Below are positions 44,627 through 53,220 of a DNA stretch of 64,000 nt, one piece after another. Under the pieces are notes generated by a model. The model was not told the origin of the DNA. It saw nothing but the letters and a program-made list of their open reading frames with translations, and did not search any database. Position numbers and translations under genes: made by a program. Numbering within the stretch: position 1 is the stretch's first letter; every line of letters starts with the position of its first letter. The DNA is from Curtobacterium flaccumfaciens (GTDB taxonomy: Bacteria; Actinomycetota; Actinomycetes; Actinomycetales; Microbacteriaceae): assembly GCF_004361695.1 (NCBI RefSeq), contig NZ_SNVW01000003.1:248001-312000 (forward strand). Reading direction: 5' to 3'.

Positions 44627-44887
44627 TCAGCGGTCGCGGTAGATCTCCCGCCGGTGACCAGCGCGGACGACGACCACCACGAGCCGTCCGTCGTCGATGA
44701 GGTAGATCACCCGGTAGTCGCCGACGCGCACGCGCCACTCCGGACTGTTGACGAGCCGACGCGCCGCGGGCGGCCGCGGCTCTTCGGCGAGGATCGCCAG
44801 GACGCCCTCGACCAGGCGTCTGGCGTTCGGCGGCAGCTTCCGGATCGCCCGGCCAGCGCTGGGCTCGAACTCGATCGCGTAGGTCAT
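44627..44887 (-). CDS. RelE/ParE-superfamily toxin
   Basis: An 86-residue RelE-type toxin (YAIEFEPSAGRAIRKLPPNA, then RRLVNSPEWRVRVGDYRVIY and a C-terminal GHRREIYRDR). The pattern of basic residues and the closing Arg and Tyr match RelE mRNA interferases that cleave mRNA in the ribosome. It starts at ATG 44887, overlapping the antitoxin stop (ATGA), the usual order antitoxin-toxin. Confidence 0.93.
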   Translation of the reverse strand: MTYAIEFEPSAGRAIRKLPPNARRLVEGVLAILAEEPRPPAARRLVNSPEWRVRVGDYRVIYLIDDGRLVVVVVRAGHRREIYRDR

Positions 44888-45144
44888 CCCATGCCGAGTT
44901 CGCGCTTGAGGTCCTCCCACTTGACGTTCTCGCCGCCGATGCGCTCGCTCTCGATGCGTGCTTCCTCGACGGCCCTGAGGTCGTCCAGGTCCTCCGCCGC
45001 TTCGAGCAACCGATCGAGGACGTCCGCGTCCACCACCGCCGCGACCCGCTTGTTGCGCCGCGTGAGGTAGACCGGTTCGTGACGGGCGTCGTCGATGATC
45101 GACGCCAGCCGGCTTCGTGCTTCCGAGATCGACACTTCGCTCAC
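44884..45144 (-). CDS. Phd/YefM-family antitoxin
   Basis: An 86-residue antitoxin. The N-terminal Phd DNA-binding domain reads VSISEARSRLASIIDDARHE followed by PVYLTRRNKRVAAVVDADVL. The acidic C-terminus (SERIGGENVKWEDLKREL) should wrap the toxin. Start GTG 45144 lies 6 bases after TAGAAT (45151-45156). TGTACA occurs twice around that promoter (45146-45151 and 45165-45170), a likely binding pair for autorepression by the complex. Confidence 0.93.
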   Translation of the reverse strand: MSEVSISEARSRLASIIDDARHEPVYLTRRNKRVAAVVDADVLDRLLEAAEDLDDLRAVEEARIESERIGGENVKWEDLKRELGMG

Positions 45145-45145
45145 C

Positions 45146-45170
45146 TGTACATTCTAGAGCGTTTTGTACA
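45146..45170 (-). promoter_or_regulatory. toxin-antitoxin promoter and operator
   Basis: Two TGTACA palindromes (45146-45151, 45165-45170) 19 bp apart flank a central TCTAGA (45153-45158) and overlap the -10 box TAGAAT (45151-45156, minus strand). Spacing and symmetry fit cooperative binding of Phd-type dimers. Confidence 0.65.
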
Positions 45171-45172
45171 AC

Positions 45173-45685
45173 TCAGACGAGCGCCGTGGTCCCGACCGAC
45201 TCCCGCTCCAGCAGTGATCGCTTGACGTCGAGCCCCCAGGCGAAGCCCCCGAGTGTGCCGTCGGTCCGGAGCACGCGGTGGCACGGCACGAACAGGGCCG
45301 GCGCGTTCCGGGCACACACGCTCGCGGCGGCACGGACAGCGTCCGGTCGGCCCATCGCGGACGCGAACTCGGTGTACGTGAGCACCCCGCCCGCCGGGAT
45401 CAGCCGGAGCTGCCGCCACCCCTCGGCGAAGAGCTCGGTGCCGAACTGCCGCACGGGCACCTGCATGGCGTGCTCGACCTCTCCGGCGTAGAAGGCGTCC
45501 ACGGCGTCGGCCGAGGCGACCCGTCCGTCCGTGACGCGTTCGGGTCGGTGCTTGTCGGCGAGGCGCCCGAGGATGCGCTCGACGTCGTCCGTCCACCCGG
45601 AGGCGAGGACACGACCCTCGGCGTCCTCGAGCACGGTGAAGGGTCCGTCTGGGGTGTCCAGGGTCTGGATGGTCGCGTCGGTCAT
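45173..45685 (-). CDS. ogt: methylated-DNA--protein-cysteine methyltransferase
   Basis: A 170-residue suicide repair protein transferring the methyl from O6-methylguanine to Cys135 in VPCHRVLR. The family pattern continues GTLGGFAWGLDVKRSLLERE. The N-terminal ribonuclease-H-like domain is complete. ATG 45685 overlaps the stop of the Ada-AlkA gene (ATGA), so the two alkylation-repair genes form one coupled operon. A GGAAGGAAG ribosome-binding site precedes it. Confidence 0.96.
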   Translation of the reverse strand: MTDATIQTLDTPDGPFTVLEDAEGRVLASGWTDDVERILGRLADKHRPERVTDGRVASADAVDAFYAGEVEHAMQVPVRQFGTELFAEGWRQLRLIPAGGVLTYTEFASAMGRPDAVRAAASVCARNAPALFVPCHRVLRTDGTLGGFAWGLDVKRSLLERESVGTTALV

Positions 45686-47274
45686 CGTTCTTCCTTCCGG
45701 AGGGCAGTCAGGGCACTGGCGGCGTGTGCGGTGGCACCCGCCGCGACGGCGCGATCGATGATCGGCCGCCAGCAGTGCATCGTCAGGTAGCTCCGCCACG
45801 GCGCCACCTGCTCAGACCATAGGGAGAGCTCGCGCGCCGTTCCGGGCAGTCCGAGTTCCTGTGCACCGTTGCGGACGGCGAGGTCGCTGTGGAGGAACAC
45901 GTCCGGGTGGTGCCGCACCCGGAGTGCCACGTAGTCGGCGGTCCAGGGGCCGATGCCCTTCACCGCGAGGAGCCCCGCACGGAGGTCGTCGAGCGACTGC
46001 CCACCGTCGACCACGAGCGACCCGTCGGCGAGCGCCGTGGCGACGCGGACGATCGTGTCGACCCGGGCCGCGGGGCCACGCAGGACGTCGCGCCCACGCT
46101 CCGCGATCGTCGCTGCGTCCGGGAACAGCAGGCCACCGTCGACGAGCGCCGCCGACACCGGTGTCCCGAGTGCGGCGACGAGCCGGGTCTGCGCGGTGCG
46201 GGCTGCCGCGACCGAGACCTGCTGGCCGATCAGCGTCCGGAAGACGACCTCGTGCGGGTCCACCGCGCCGGGGAGTCGGATGCCGGGCACCCGCGCGACG
46301 ACGTCCGAGAGTGCCGGGACCGCGCCGAGCACCGCGTCGACGGCGACCGGGTCGGCGTCGAGGTCGAAGAAGGAGCGCATCCGCGCGACGAGCGTCGGCA
46401 GGTCAGAGAGGTCGGAGACCCGCACCCGCAGGTCGATCCCGGTCCCCCTCGGCGCCGTGCCCCGGCCGGCCGCGTCGGGGACGGCGGCCGACGCGGTGAC
46501 GTGTGCCGCGCCTCCAGGCAGGTCGAGCAACCGCCCGTAGGACGTGACCCGCCCCGCGGTGTCGAGACCCACCTGCTCCAGCCCGGGCAGCGCGTGCAGC
46601 GCGTGCCAGTCGAGCAGGCCCTGCACGTCGAACGGCGCGCGCGCCGGCAGGTGCACGTGCAGGGCGCCGTCGGTGACGGGCTGCAGCGTCCGTCGTGCGC
46701 GCAGCTCGGAGGGGGTGACGGCGAAGACCTCGCGCACGGTCTCGTTGAACTGGCGCACGCTCGCGAACCCGGCGGCGAACGCGACGTCCGCGATGGGCAG
46801 GTCCGACGAGGTCAGCAGGGTCCGCGCGGTCTGCGCGCGGTGCGCCCGGCTGAGCGCCTTGGGTCCGGCGCCGAGCTCCGCGGTGAGGATGCGGTTCAGC
46901 TGCCGCTCCGAGTACCCGACGCGTGCGGCGAGTCCGGGGACGCCGTCGCGCTCGACGACGCCGTCGAGGACCAGGCGCATGGCGCGGCCGGCGACGTCCT
47001 CGCGCAGGTCCCACTCCGGGCTGCCGGGGGTCGCCTCGGGCAGGCACCGCTTGCAGGCGCGGAAGCCGGCGAGGTGCGCCGCGGCGCTCGTCCGGTAGAA
47101 GGTGACGCCCGTGACCTTCGGCGTGCGCGCCGGGCAGCTGGGCCGGCAGTAGATGCCGGTGGAGTGCACGGCGGTGACGAACTGGCCGTCGAACCGGGCG
47201 TCGCGGGAGGCGACGGCGCGGTGCCGCTCGGCGTGCAGTGCGTCGTGCCCCGCGTCGGTGTCCAGGGTGGTCAT
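45682..47274 (-). CDS. Ada regulator-AlkA DNA glycosylase fusion
   Basis: A 530-residue bifunctional alkylation response protein. Residues 25-85 are the Ada zinc domain with Cys43, Cys47, Cys74 and Cys77 (spacing 4-27-3 as in E. coli Ada; Cys43 would accept methyl from phosphotriesters). Residues 95-190 are an AraC-type helix-turn-helix (GYSERQLNRILTAELGAGPK, FASVRQFNETVREVF). The C-terminal half is AlkA with GIGPWTADYVALRVRHHPDV and the catalytic Asp following. It removes 3-methyladenine and probably activates the operon. Start ATG 47274; GTG 47280 is possible. Confidence 0.95.
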   Translation of the reverse strand: MTTLDTDAGHDALHAERHRAVASRDARFDGQFVTAVHSTGIYCRPSCPARTPKVTGVTFYRTSAAAHLAGFRACKRCLPEATPGSPEWDLREDVAGRAMRLVLDGVVERDGVPGLAARVGYSERQLNRILTAELGAGPKALSRAHRAQTARTLLTSSDLPIADVAFAAGFASVRQFNETVREVFAVTPSELRARRTLQPVTDGALHVHLPARAPFDVQGLLDWHALHALPGLEQVGLDTAGRVTSYGRLLDLPGGAAHVTASAAVPDAAGRGTAPRGTGIDLRVRVSDLSDLPTLVARMRSFFDLDADPVAVDAVLGAVPALSDVVARVPGIRLPGAVDPHEVVFRTLIGQQVSVAAARTAQTRLVAALGTPVSAALVDGGLLFPDAATIAERGRDVLRGPAARVDTIVRVATALADGSLVVDGGQSLDDLRAGLLAVKGIGPWTADYVALRVRHHPDVFLHSDLAVRNGAQELGLPGTARELSLWSEQVAPWRSYLTMHCWRPIIDRAVAAGATAHAASALTALRKEER

Positions 47275-47418
47275 GGGCACAGCCTGACACGTCCCACCGA
47301 CGCGTCACTGGCGGAAATCGGACAGGGCAGTGCGGGGTGCGGCCGCCGTCGGTGCGGCGTGCGTCCGCCGTCGGTGCGGCACGGGCGACGGCCGGGAGGC
47401 ACGGCTAGCGTGGCCTGC

Positions 47419-47994
47419 GTGACCTCCGTGGACGACGTGGCCGGGCCCGGCGACCTGCCCTTCCGGACCGACGTCGAGATCGCGATGCTCCTGGTGTCCC
47501 GGCGGCACCGCTACGAGGGCCGACCGGCGGACGGTGCGCTGCCCGTGCTGCCGTCGGACCCGGACGAACGACGGGACCACGTCGACCTGCGCACGGGCCT
47601 CGGGATCGTCGGCGACCGGTACTTCGGCTCGCGGGCGCACGTGCACGCCTCGGTCACGGTGATCGCGCTCGAGTCGCTCGAGGCCGTGGGCGAGGACCTC
47701 GGCGTGACGGTGGATCCGGCGGCGACCCGGCGGAACGTGTTCCTGCGCGGGGCCGACGTCGAGGCGCTGCGCGGCGAGCCGTTCTCGCTGGAGAGCCCCG
47801 GTGCGGGCGGTCCCGTCCGGTTCCGCGGGTACCGGCCGGCGAACCCGTGCGCGTGGATGGACCACGAGGTGGCGCCCGGCGCGTTCCGGGCGATGCGCGG
47901 ACGGGGCGGCGTGCGGTGCGACCCGGAGTCCGACGGCGTGCTCGCCCTCGGCCCGGCGGTGCTCCGCACGGCCCGCCCCGTCGCGCTCGGCTGA
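47419..47994 (+). CDS. MOSC domain protein
   Basis: A 191-residue protein with the MOSC fold: RTGLGIVGDRYFGSRAHVHA near the start of the domain, TRRNVFLRGADVEALRGEPF, and the conserved Cys in PANPCAWMDHEVAPG. MOSC domains bind sulfur or molybdenum cofactor and catalyse N-hydroxylated base reduction or sulfur transfer. This stand-alone form lacks the flavodoxin part. GTG 47419 lies 7 bases after TAGCGT. Confidence 0.9.
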   Translation: MTSVDDVAGPGDLPFRTDVEIAMLLVSRRHRYEGRPADGALPVLPSDPDERRDHVDLRTGLGIVGDRYFGSRAHVHASVTVIALESLEAVGEDLGVTVDPAATRRNVFLRGADVEALRGEPFSLESPGAGGPVRFRGYRPANPCAWMDHEVAPGAFRAMRGRGGVRCDPESDGVLALGPAVLRTARPVALG

Positions 47995-48000
47995 CCGACC

Positions 48001-48104
48001 GACCGGCCACGCCCGGGTCGCGGCGGCGCGCTCCGCCGCGCCCGGTCCAGCCCGGTCAGCCGCATCGCGCCCGGCTGACGGACCGGCCGCGCCCGGTCAG
48101 CCGC
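48001..48104. repeat. direct repeats in the MOSC/HAD convergent gap
   Basis: GACCGGCC(A/G)CGCCCGG occurs at 48001 and 48081, and CCCGGTCAGCCGC at 48051 and 48092, the latter copy covering the HAD stop codon. A GC-only hairpin (GCGGCG...CGCCGC near 48020-48040) may act as a terminator for the convergent genes. Confidence 0.45.
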
Positions 48105-48750
48105 GGATGCGGAACGCCGAGCCCTCGGGCTCGACCGTGATGCCGTCGTACGAGGTGACTCGGTACAGGCCCGCGGTGACCTCGGCCTCGAGCGGCCCGA
48201 CCACGACCGTGGTGGCCCCGGAGGCGATGGCAGCCTCGAGCCCGGCGGGGGCGTCCTCGAACGCCACGCAGTCGGTGGCGTCGACCCCGAGTAGCGCCGC
48301 CCCGCGCAGGTACCCGTCCGGGTGCGGCTTGCCGTGCTCGACGTCCTCGGAGGGCACGAACGCCGCGGGCATCGAGAGCCCTGCGGCGGCCATCCGGCCC
48401 ACGGCGAGGTCGCGCGGCGCACTCGTAACGAGCGCCACCGGGACGCCGGCGGCGAGGAGCCGCTCGACGAAGGCCGTGGCACCGGGGATCTCGAAGATGC
48501 CCTCGGTGCTCGCGCTCTCCTCGTCGACCAGGGACTGGGCGACGCGCAGCTGTTCGTCGAGGTCGAGGTCGGGCAGGAACCGCTGCACGGTGCTGATCGC
48601 CTGGCGTCCGTGCGAGAACGCGAGGATCTCGTCGGGGTCGATCCCGTGCCGCTGCCCGAAGCGGGTCCAGGTGGCCTCGACCACCGCGGTCGAGTCGACG
48701 AGCGTCCCGTCCATGTCGAAGAGGACCCCGGACGCCACGATGTCGATCAC
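48097..48750 (-). CDS. HAD-family sugar phosphatase / phosphoglucomutase-like
   Basis: A 217-residue HAD subclass I hydrolase: motif I GVLFDMDGTLVDSTAVVEAT, motif II LVTSAP, motif III Lys in HGKPHPDGYLRGA and motif IV CVAFEDAPAGLEAA. This is the pattern of small sugar-phosphate phosphatases and beta-phosphoglucomutases; the conserved cap residues do not decide between them. GTG 48750 lies 7 bases after TAGGGT. Confidence 0.9.
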   Translation of the reverse strand: MIDIVASGVLFDMDGTLVDSTAVVEATWTRFGQRHGIDPDEILAFSHGRQAISTVQRFLPDLDLDEQLRVAQSLVDEESASTEGIFEIPGATAFVERLLAAGVPVALVTSAPRDLAVGRMAAAGLSMPAAFVPSEDVEHGKPHPDGYLRGAALLGVDATDCVAFEDAPAGLEAAIASGATTVVVGPLEAEVTAGLYRVTSYDGITVEPEGSAFRIRG

Positions 48751-48760
48751 GCAGGCGACC

Positions 48761-49501
48761 CTAGCGTGCGCGGACGTACCGGGTGAGGAGGACGTCGCCC
48801 CGGCCGCGCAGCACGTGCGCCGGCCGCATCCGTCGCAGCTCCGGCGAGGAACCGCGCGTGATCCGCGGTCCGGCGCCGCCCTCGAGCGTCGGGTCGATCG
48901 TCAGGGTGAGATCGTCGACGAGGTCCGCCGCCACCAGGGCGCCGAAGAACGACGGGCCGCCCTCGCAGTGGATCGCCGCGAGTCCCCGGGACACCAGCGC
49001 GTCCCGGAGGAGCACCGGGTCGACCGTGTCGTCGCCGCACGGCACGACGTCCGCGACGGCGGCCAGCGCCTCGCCCCGCGCGGAGGCTGCTGCGGACGCC
49101 GAGGTCAGCACGATCGGTCGCACGGGTGCCTCGGTGAACACCCGGGACGCCGGGTCGAGGGACAGCGATCCGGATACGAGCGCGAACACCGGGTGGTCGG
49201 GCTTCCCGTGGGCGCGGCGCCAGGCCACGTCGGCGTCGTGCAGCACCATCGGCCCGTAGCCCTCGTCGCGCACGGTGCCGGCGGCGACGAGCACCACGTC
49301 GGCCACCCGGCGCAGCAGGTCGAACACGCGCAGGTCGTCGGGGCCGCCGAGCGAGCCCGTCGTACCGGCGGCCGAGGCGGAGCCGTCGAGCGTCGTGACG
49401 AAGTTGACCCGGAGCCAGGCGCCCGTCGGGACGTCGGCCGTGTACAGCGCGAGCAGGTCGTCGTCGGAGAGCTCCGCGACTGCAGGGGGCAGGACGTTCA
49501 C
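48761..49501 (-). CDS. RibD C-terminal-like pyrimidine reductase
   Basis: A 246-residue NADPH-dependent reductase of the DHFR-like fold (VNFVTTLDGSASAAGTTGSL, then RRVADVVLVAAGTVRDEGYG, and IHCEGGPSFFGALVAADLVD). RibD-type enzymes reduce the ribosylaminopyrimidine in riboflavin synthesis. Stand-alone actinobacterial copies commonly sit with folate genes, as here, and may act in pterin or flavin metabolism. The GTG at 49501 overlaps the folP-like stop. Confidence 0.85.
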   Translation of the reverse strand: MNVLPPAVAELSDDDLLALYTADVPTGAWLRVNFVTTLDGSASAAGTTGSLGGPDDLRVFDLLRRVADVVLVAAGTVRDEGYGPMVLHDADVAWRRAHGKPDHPVFALVSGSLSLDPASRVFTEAPVRPIVLTSASAAASARGEALAAVADVVPCGDDTVDPVLLRDALVSRGLAAIHCEGGPSFFGALVAADLVDDLTLTIDPTLEGGAGPRITRGSSPELRRMRPAHVLRGRGDVLLTRYVRAR

Positions 49502-50436
49502 GTGTTGTGCCTCGCTTCCACCGGGGCGCGCCACCCGAGCGTCGCCTCCACCATCCGCATCGCGTCGACGCTCTCGGCGACGTCGTGCATCCGCACGATC
49601 CGGGCGCCGAGCATCGCGCTCACGGTGGCGACCGCGAGCGACCCCGCCAGGCGCTCGCCCCGGGGCCGGCCGAGCGACTCGCCGACGAAGTCCTTGTTCG
49701 AGACCGCCGCGAGCACCGGGTACCCGAGCGCCACGACCTCGGGCAGGCGGCGCGTCAGCTCGAGCGTGTGCACGGTGTTCTTGTTGAGGTCGTGGCCCGG
49801 GTCGACGATCACCCGCGACTCCGGGATCCCCGCGGCGAGCGCCCGGTCGACGCGGTCCCGCAGGAACCCGACGACGGACGCCGTGACGTCGTCGTACTGC
49901 GGCGGTGCCGCGAGGGGCCGCCGGGGTTCGGCGAGCGAGTGCGTGATGACGATGGTCGCGTCCGAGTCCGCGACGACCGCCGCCATCCGCGGGTCGGACA
50001 GGCCTGTGGTGTCGTTCACGACGCTCGCCCCCGCCGCGATGGCGGCGGCGGCGACCTCGGGGCGGAAGGTGTCGACGCTGATCGTGACATCGGACTCTTG
50101 CGCGAGCTGCCGGACCACCGGGACGACACGGTCGATCTCCTCGGCGGCGGGCAGCTCCGGGCCGGGTGCGAACTTCACGCCGCCGATGTCGACCCAGTCG
50201 GCGCCCTGGTCGGCTGCGCGGACGGCGGCCTCGACCGCGCGGTCCAGCGCGAAGGTGGCCCCGCGGTCGTGGAACGAGTCCGGCGTGCGGTTCACGATGG
50301 CCATCACCGCGATGCGGTGGTCGAAGTCGAAGGTCCGCCGGCCGATGGTGCGGACGGGTTCGCGCAGGTCCGGCACCACCCAGCCGGGTGCGGTGGACAC
50401 GGCCGGGAGGCGCGGCTCGGCCCGCTCCGTCGTCAT
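49498..50436 (-). CDS. folP2: dihydropteroate synthase homologue, FolP2-like
   Basis: A 312-residue TIM-barrel protein of the DHPS family. VMAIVNRTPDSFHDRGATF replaces the usual NVTPDSFSDGG, and ADWVDIGGVKFAPGPEL replaces DIGGESTRPG, so the pterin/pABA loop residues of true DHPS are altered. DPGHDLNKNTVHTLELTRRL has the FolP2 form. Mycobacterial FolP2 is reported not to function as a DHPS, so a folate role here is doubtful; a canonical folP is probably elsewhere. ATG 50436 overlaps the folE stop. Confidence 0.85.
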   Translation of the reverse strand: MTTERAEPRLPAVSTAPGWVVPDLREPVRTIGRRTFDFDHRIAVMAIVNRTPDSFHDRGATFALDRAVEAAVRAADQGADWVDIGGVKFAPGPELPAAEEIDRVVPVVRQLAQESDVTISVDTFRPEVAAAAIAAGASVVNDTTGLSDPRMAAVVADSDATIVITHSLAEPRRPLAAPPQYDDVTASVVGFLRDRVDRALAAGIPESRVIVDPGHDLNKNTVHTLELTRRLPEVVALGYPVLAAVSNKDFVGESLGRPRGERLAGSLAVATVSAMLGARIVRMHDVAESVDAMRMVEATLGWRAPVEARHNT

Positions 50437-51032
50437 GCGCCCGCCTCGTGGTCGGCCCCACTGCGGACGCCGGCCCCGATCAGCGCGATCGCCTCGGCAC
50501 GACCGGCCGCGTCGGACAAGGTGCCCGTCGCCGCGACGGTCACGGTCGTCGACGCCGACTGCCGCTCACCCCGTGTCGTGACGCACTGGTGCTGCGCGTC
50601 GAGCACCACGAGGACCCCGACGGCACCGAGCCCCTCGGCGATCGTCGCGGCGACCTGCTCCCCGAGGCGCTCCTGCAGCTGCGGACGGGAGGCCACCGCG
50701 TCGAGCACCCGTGAGAGCGTGCCGAGCCCGATGAGGCGGTCACCCGGCGCGTACGCCATGTGCGCGACCCCGGTGAAGGGCAGCAGGTGGTGCTCGCAGA
50801 CCGAGCGGAAGCGCACGTCGCGGACGATGACGAGCTGTCCGCGGTCGCCGTCCTCGGCGTGCACCGTGCCGTTCCGGGCGATCGCGACGGCGTCCGTGCC
50901 GATCCCGGCGAAGAACTCCGCGTACGCGTCGGCGACCCGGGAGGGGGTGCGCACCAGCTCGGGTCGGTCCGGGTCCTCGCCGATGCCCAGGAGGAGTTCG
51001 CGCACGGCGGCCTCGACGCGGGCACGGTCCAT
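50433..51032 (-). CDS. folE: GTP cyclohydrolase I
   Basis: A 199-residue enzyme converting GTP to dihydroneopterin triphosphate, first step of folate synthesis. Zinc ligands are in SVCEHHLLPFTG and the later Cys of DAQHQCVTTRG; the catalytic loops (IGLGTLSRV, LVVLDAQHQC) are intact. Start ATG 51032 is preferred over GTG 51059 because AGGTGA lies 8 nt upstream. First gene of the folE-folP2-reductase operon with 4-nt overlaps throughout. Confidence 0.96.
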   Translation of the reverse strand: MDRARVEAAVRELLLGIGEDPDRPELVRTPSRVADAYAEFFAGIGTDAVAIARNGTVHAEDGDRGQLVIVRDVRFRSVCEHHLLPFTGVAHMAYAPGDRLIGLGTLSRVLDAVASRPQLQERLGEQVAATIAEGLGAVGVLVVLDAQHQCVTTRGERQSASTTVTVAATGTLSDAAGRAEAIALIGAGVRSGADHEAGA

Positions 51033-51216
51033 GCGTGACGTCACCTGTTCATCCAACACCAGCCGCGGCCCGAGAACGCGAGCGCCTGCCCAGCGGGACG
51101 TCCCCCGAGGAGGCGAGGCGCGCCTCCCGGCCGACGACCTTCGGGGGCGACCCGTGCCGTCAACCTGTGGACATGCTGTGACGCGCCCGGATCCCAGCGT
51201 CCTCTAAACTTCCTCG

Positions 51217-52689
51217 GTGAGCGCCCCGCAGACCGACACCACGCCCCGGAACCGCTTCGCGACCGGCCTCGACCGCTACTTCTCCATCACGCACCGCGGC
51301 TCGACGATCCCCCGCGAGATCCGCGGCGGTCTCGTGTCCTTCGTGACCATGGCGTACATCGTCATCCTCAACCCGCTCATCCTCGGCGGGTTCAGCCAGG
51401 ACCAGGCGCCGCAGGACGTCCTCGGGGGCTGGCTGCAGAACGCGCAGGTCGCCGCCGCGACCGGTCTCGTCGCCGGGCTCATGACGATCGCGATGGGCCT
51501 CATCGCGAACCTGCCGTTCGGCATCGCCGCGGGGCTCGGGATCAACTCGTTCCTCGCCGTGAGCGTCGTCCACCAGGTCACCTGGGCCGAGGCGATGGGC
51601 CTCGTCGTCATCAACGGTGTGGTCATCGTGATCCTCGCGCTCACGGGCATCCGGACGATGATCTTCACCGCGGTGCCGCCGCAGCTCAAGGCCGCGATCA
51701 CGGTCGGCATCGGCCTGTTCATCGCCTTCATCGGGCTCGTGGACTCCGGCTTCGTGCGCACCACGAAGAACGCGTCGCCGCCGCTGCAGCTCGGTGAGGA
51801 CGGCTCCGTGGCCGCGCTGCCGACCATCGTGTTCCTGATCGGGCTCGTCATCATCGGCACGCTCATGGCCCGCAAGGTCAAGGGCGCGCTGCTCATCGGC
51901 ATCGTCGCCACCACGATCATCGCGATCATCCTGCAGGCGATCTTCAAGGTCCCCACCTCGGTCGACTCCCCCACCGGCTGGAACCTCAACGCTCCGGGGC
52001 TGCCGAGCGCGCTGTTCGCCGTCCCCGACCTGTCGCTCGTCGGGCACGCCGACGTCTTCGGGGCGTTCACCCGCATCGGCCCGATCGCGGCGTCGATGCT
52101 CGTCTTCACGCTCGTCTTCACGAACTTCTTCGACGCCATGGGCACGATGACCGGGCTCGCGAAGGCCGCCGGGGTCGCGAAGCCCGACGGCACGTTCCCG
52201 CGGCTGAAGTCGGCGCTCGTCGTCGAGGGTGCCGGCGCGATCGCCGGTGGTGGCGCCTCGGTGTCGTCGAACACGGTGTTCATCGACTCCGCCGCCGGCA
52301 TCGGCGAGGGGGCCCGGACCGGCATGGCCTCGGTCGTCACCGGCCTGCTGTTCCTGGCGTCGATGTTCCTCACGCCGCTGACCCAGGTCGTCCCGCTCGA
52401 GGTCGCCGCCGCCGGACTCGTCGTCGTCGGTGCGCTCATGGTGGCGCAGGTGAAGGACATCGACTGGACCGACTTCGGTGCCGCACTGCCGGCGTTCCTG
52501 ACGATCGTGATCATGCCGCTCACCTACTCGATCGCGAACGGCATCGGCGCGGGCTTCATCAGCTGGGTCCTCATCAAGCTGCTGTCCGGCCGTGGGCGCG
52601 AGGTGTCGTGGCTGCTCTACGTCGTCGCCGCGGGCTTCCTGCTGTACTTCGCCCGCGGGCCGCTGGAGGCCGTGCTCGGCGTCGGCTGA
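51217..52689 (+). CDS. NCS2/AzgA-family purine permease
   Basis: A 490-residue inner-membrane proton symporter of the xanthine/uracil superfamily, AzgA type (adenine, guanine or hypoxanthine). Signature segments are RGGLVSFVTMAYIVILNPLI near the N-terminus, GLGINSFLAVSVV, and the substrate region FTNFFDAMGTMTGLAKAAG with the conserved acidic residue, followed by GASVSSNTVFIDSAAGIGEG. GTG 51217 lies 6 bases after TAAACT, suggesting a leaderless mRNA. Confidence 0.95.
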   Translation: MSAPQTDTTPRNRFATGLDRYFSITHRGSTIPREIRGGLVSFVTMAYIVILNPLILGGFSQDQAPQDVLGGWLQNAQVAAATGLVAGLMTIAMGLIANLPFGIAAGLGINSFLAVSVVHQVTWAEAMGLVVINGVVIVILALTGIRTMIFTAVPPQLKAAITVGIGLFIAFIGLVDSGFVRTTKNASPPLQLGEDGSVAALPTIVFLIGLVIIGTLMARKVKGALLIGIVATTIIAIILQAIFKVPTSVDSPTGWNLNAPGLPSALFAVPDLSLVGHADVFGAFTRIGPIAASMLVFTLVFTNFFDAMGTMTGLAKAAGVAKPDGTFPRLKSALVVEGAGAIAGGGASVSSNTVFIDSAAGIGEGARTGMASVVTGLLFLASMFLTPLTQVVPLEVAAAGLVVVGALMVAQVKDIDWTDFGAALPAFLTIVIMPLTYSIANGIGAGFISWVLIKLLSGRGREVSWLLYVVAAGFLLYFARGPLEAVLGVG

Positions 52690-52693
52690 GGCA

Positions 52694-53164
52694 TCAGCCC
52701 GGCAGGTCGGCCGGCTGGGCCTCGTGGTGGCGGTGCCCCTGCGTGCGCCGGTCCTCCTTCATGCCCGCCTCGAAGAGGTGCCGGCGGCCCTGCACGAGTT
52801 CGTCGCGCGCGGTCCGTTCGAGCTCCTTGGCCAGGGCGTAGTAGCCGTCGTCGTAGTCCTCGACGACCTGGAACGTCCACCGCCCGGCGATGACGTTCCG
52901 GCCGATGAGCTCCGTCTCGATCCGGTCCGCGAGCTCGGTGTGGCCCGCCTTCCGCAGCTGCTCGACGGCTTCGCCGAGGTTGAGGTCGGCCGTGCCGGTG
53001 AGTCGTTGGAACCCGTAGAGCAGGCCGCGGGCGTGCTCGATGACCTCGACGGCTGCCGACAGCGTGCCGAGCGCCTCGACGGTGGCCTCGGACACCCCCT
53101 CGGGCACCTGGTGCTGCTCGTCCGGTCCCTGCTCGTCGTTGCCCTGGGCGTCGTCGTTCGTCAT
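52694..53164 (-). CDS. conserved hypothetical protein
   Basis: A 156-residue soluble helical protein (VEALGTLSAAVEVIEHARGL then YGFQRLTGTADLNLGEAVEQ, and GRNVIAGRWTFQVVEDYDDG). The aromatic/acidic GRWTFQVVEDYDDGYY segment is strongly conserved-looking, but I recognise no function. Acidic, Gln-rich N-terminus. TAGACG ends 6 bases before ATG 53164. Confidence 0.8.
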   Translation of the reverse strand: MTNDDAQGNDEQGPDEQHQVPEGVSEATVEALGTLSAAVEVIEHARGLLYGFQRLTGTADLNLGEAVEQLRKAGHTELADRIETELIGRNVIAGRWTFQVVEDYDDGYYALAKELERTARDELVQGRRHLFEAGMKEDRRTQGHRHHEAQPADLPG

Positions 53165-53220
53165 GGGTCCCGTCTACCGGACCCGGGCTGCAGCTGCTCC
53201 GAAGTGCGGGTCACAGCCGG

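Noticed and set aside
51115..51126. GAGGCGCGCCTC palindrome upstream of folE and the purine permease
   Set aside because: Twelve-bp GC palindromes are common by chance in such GC-rich DNA and it is not placed on a promoter box.
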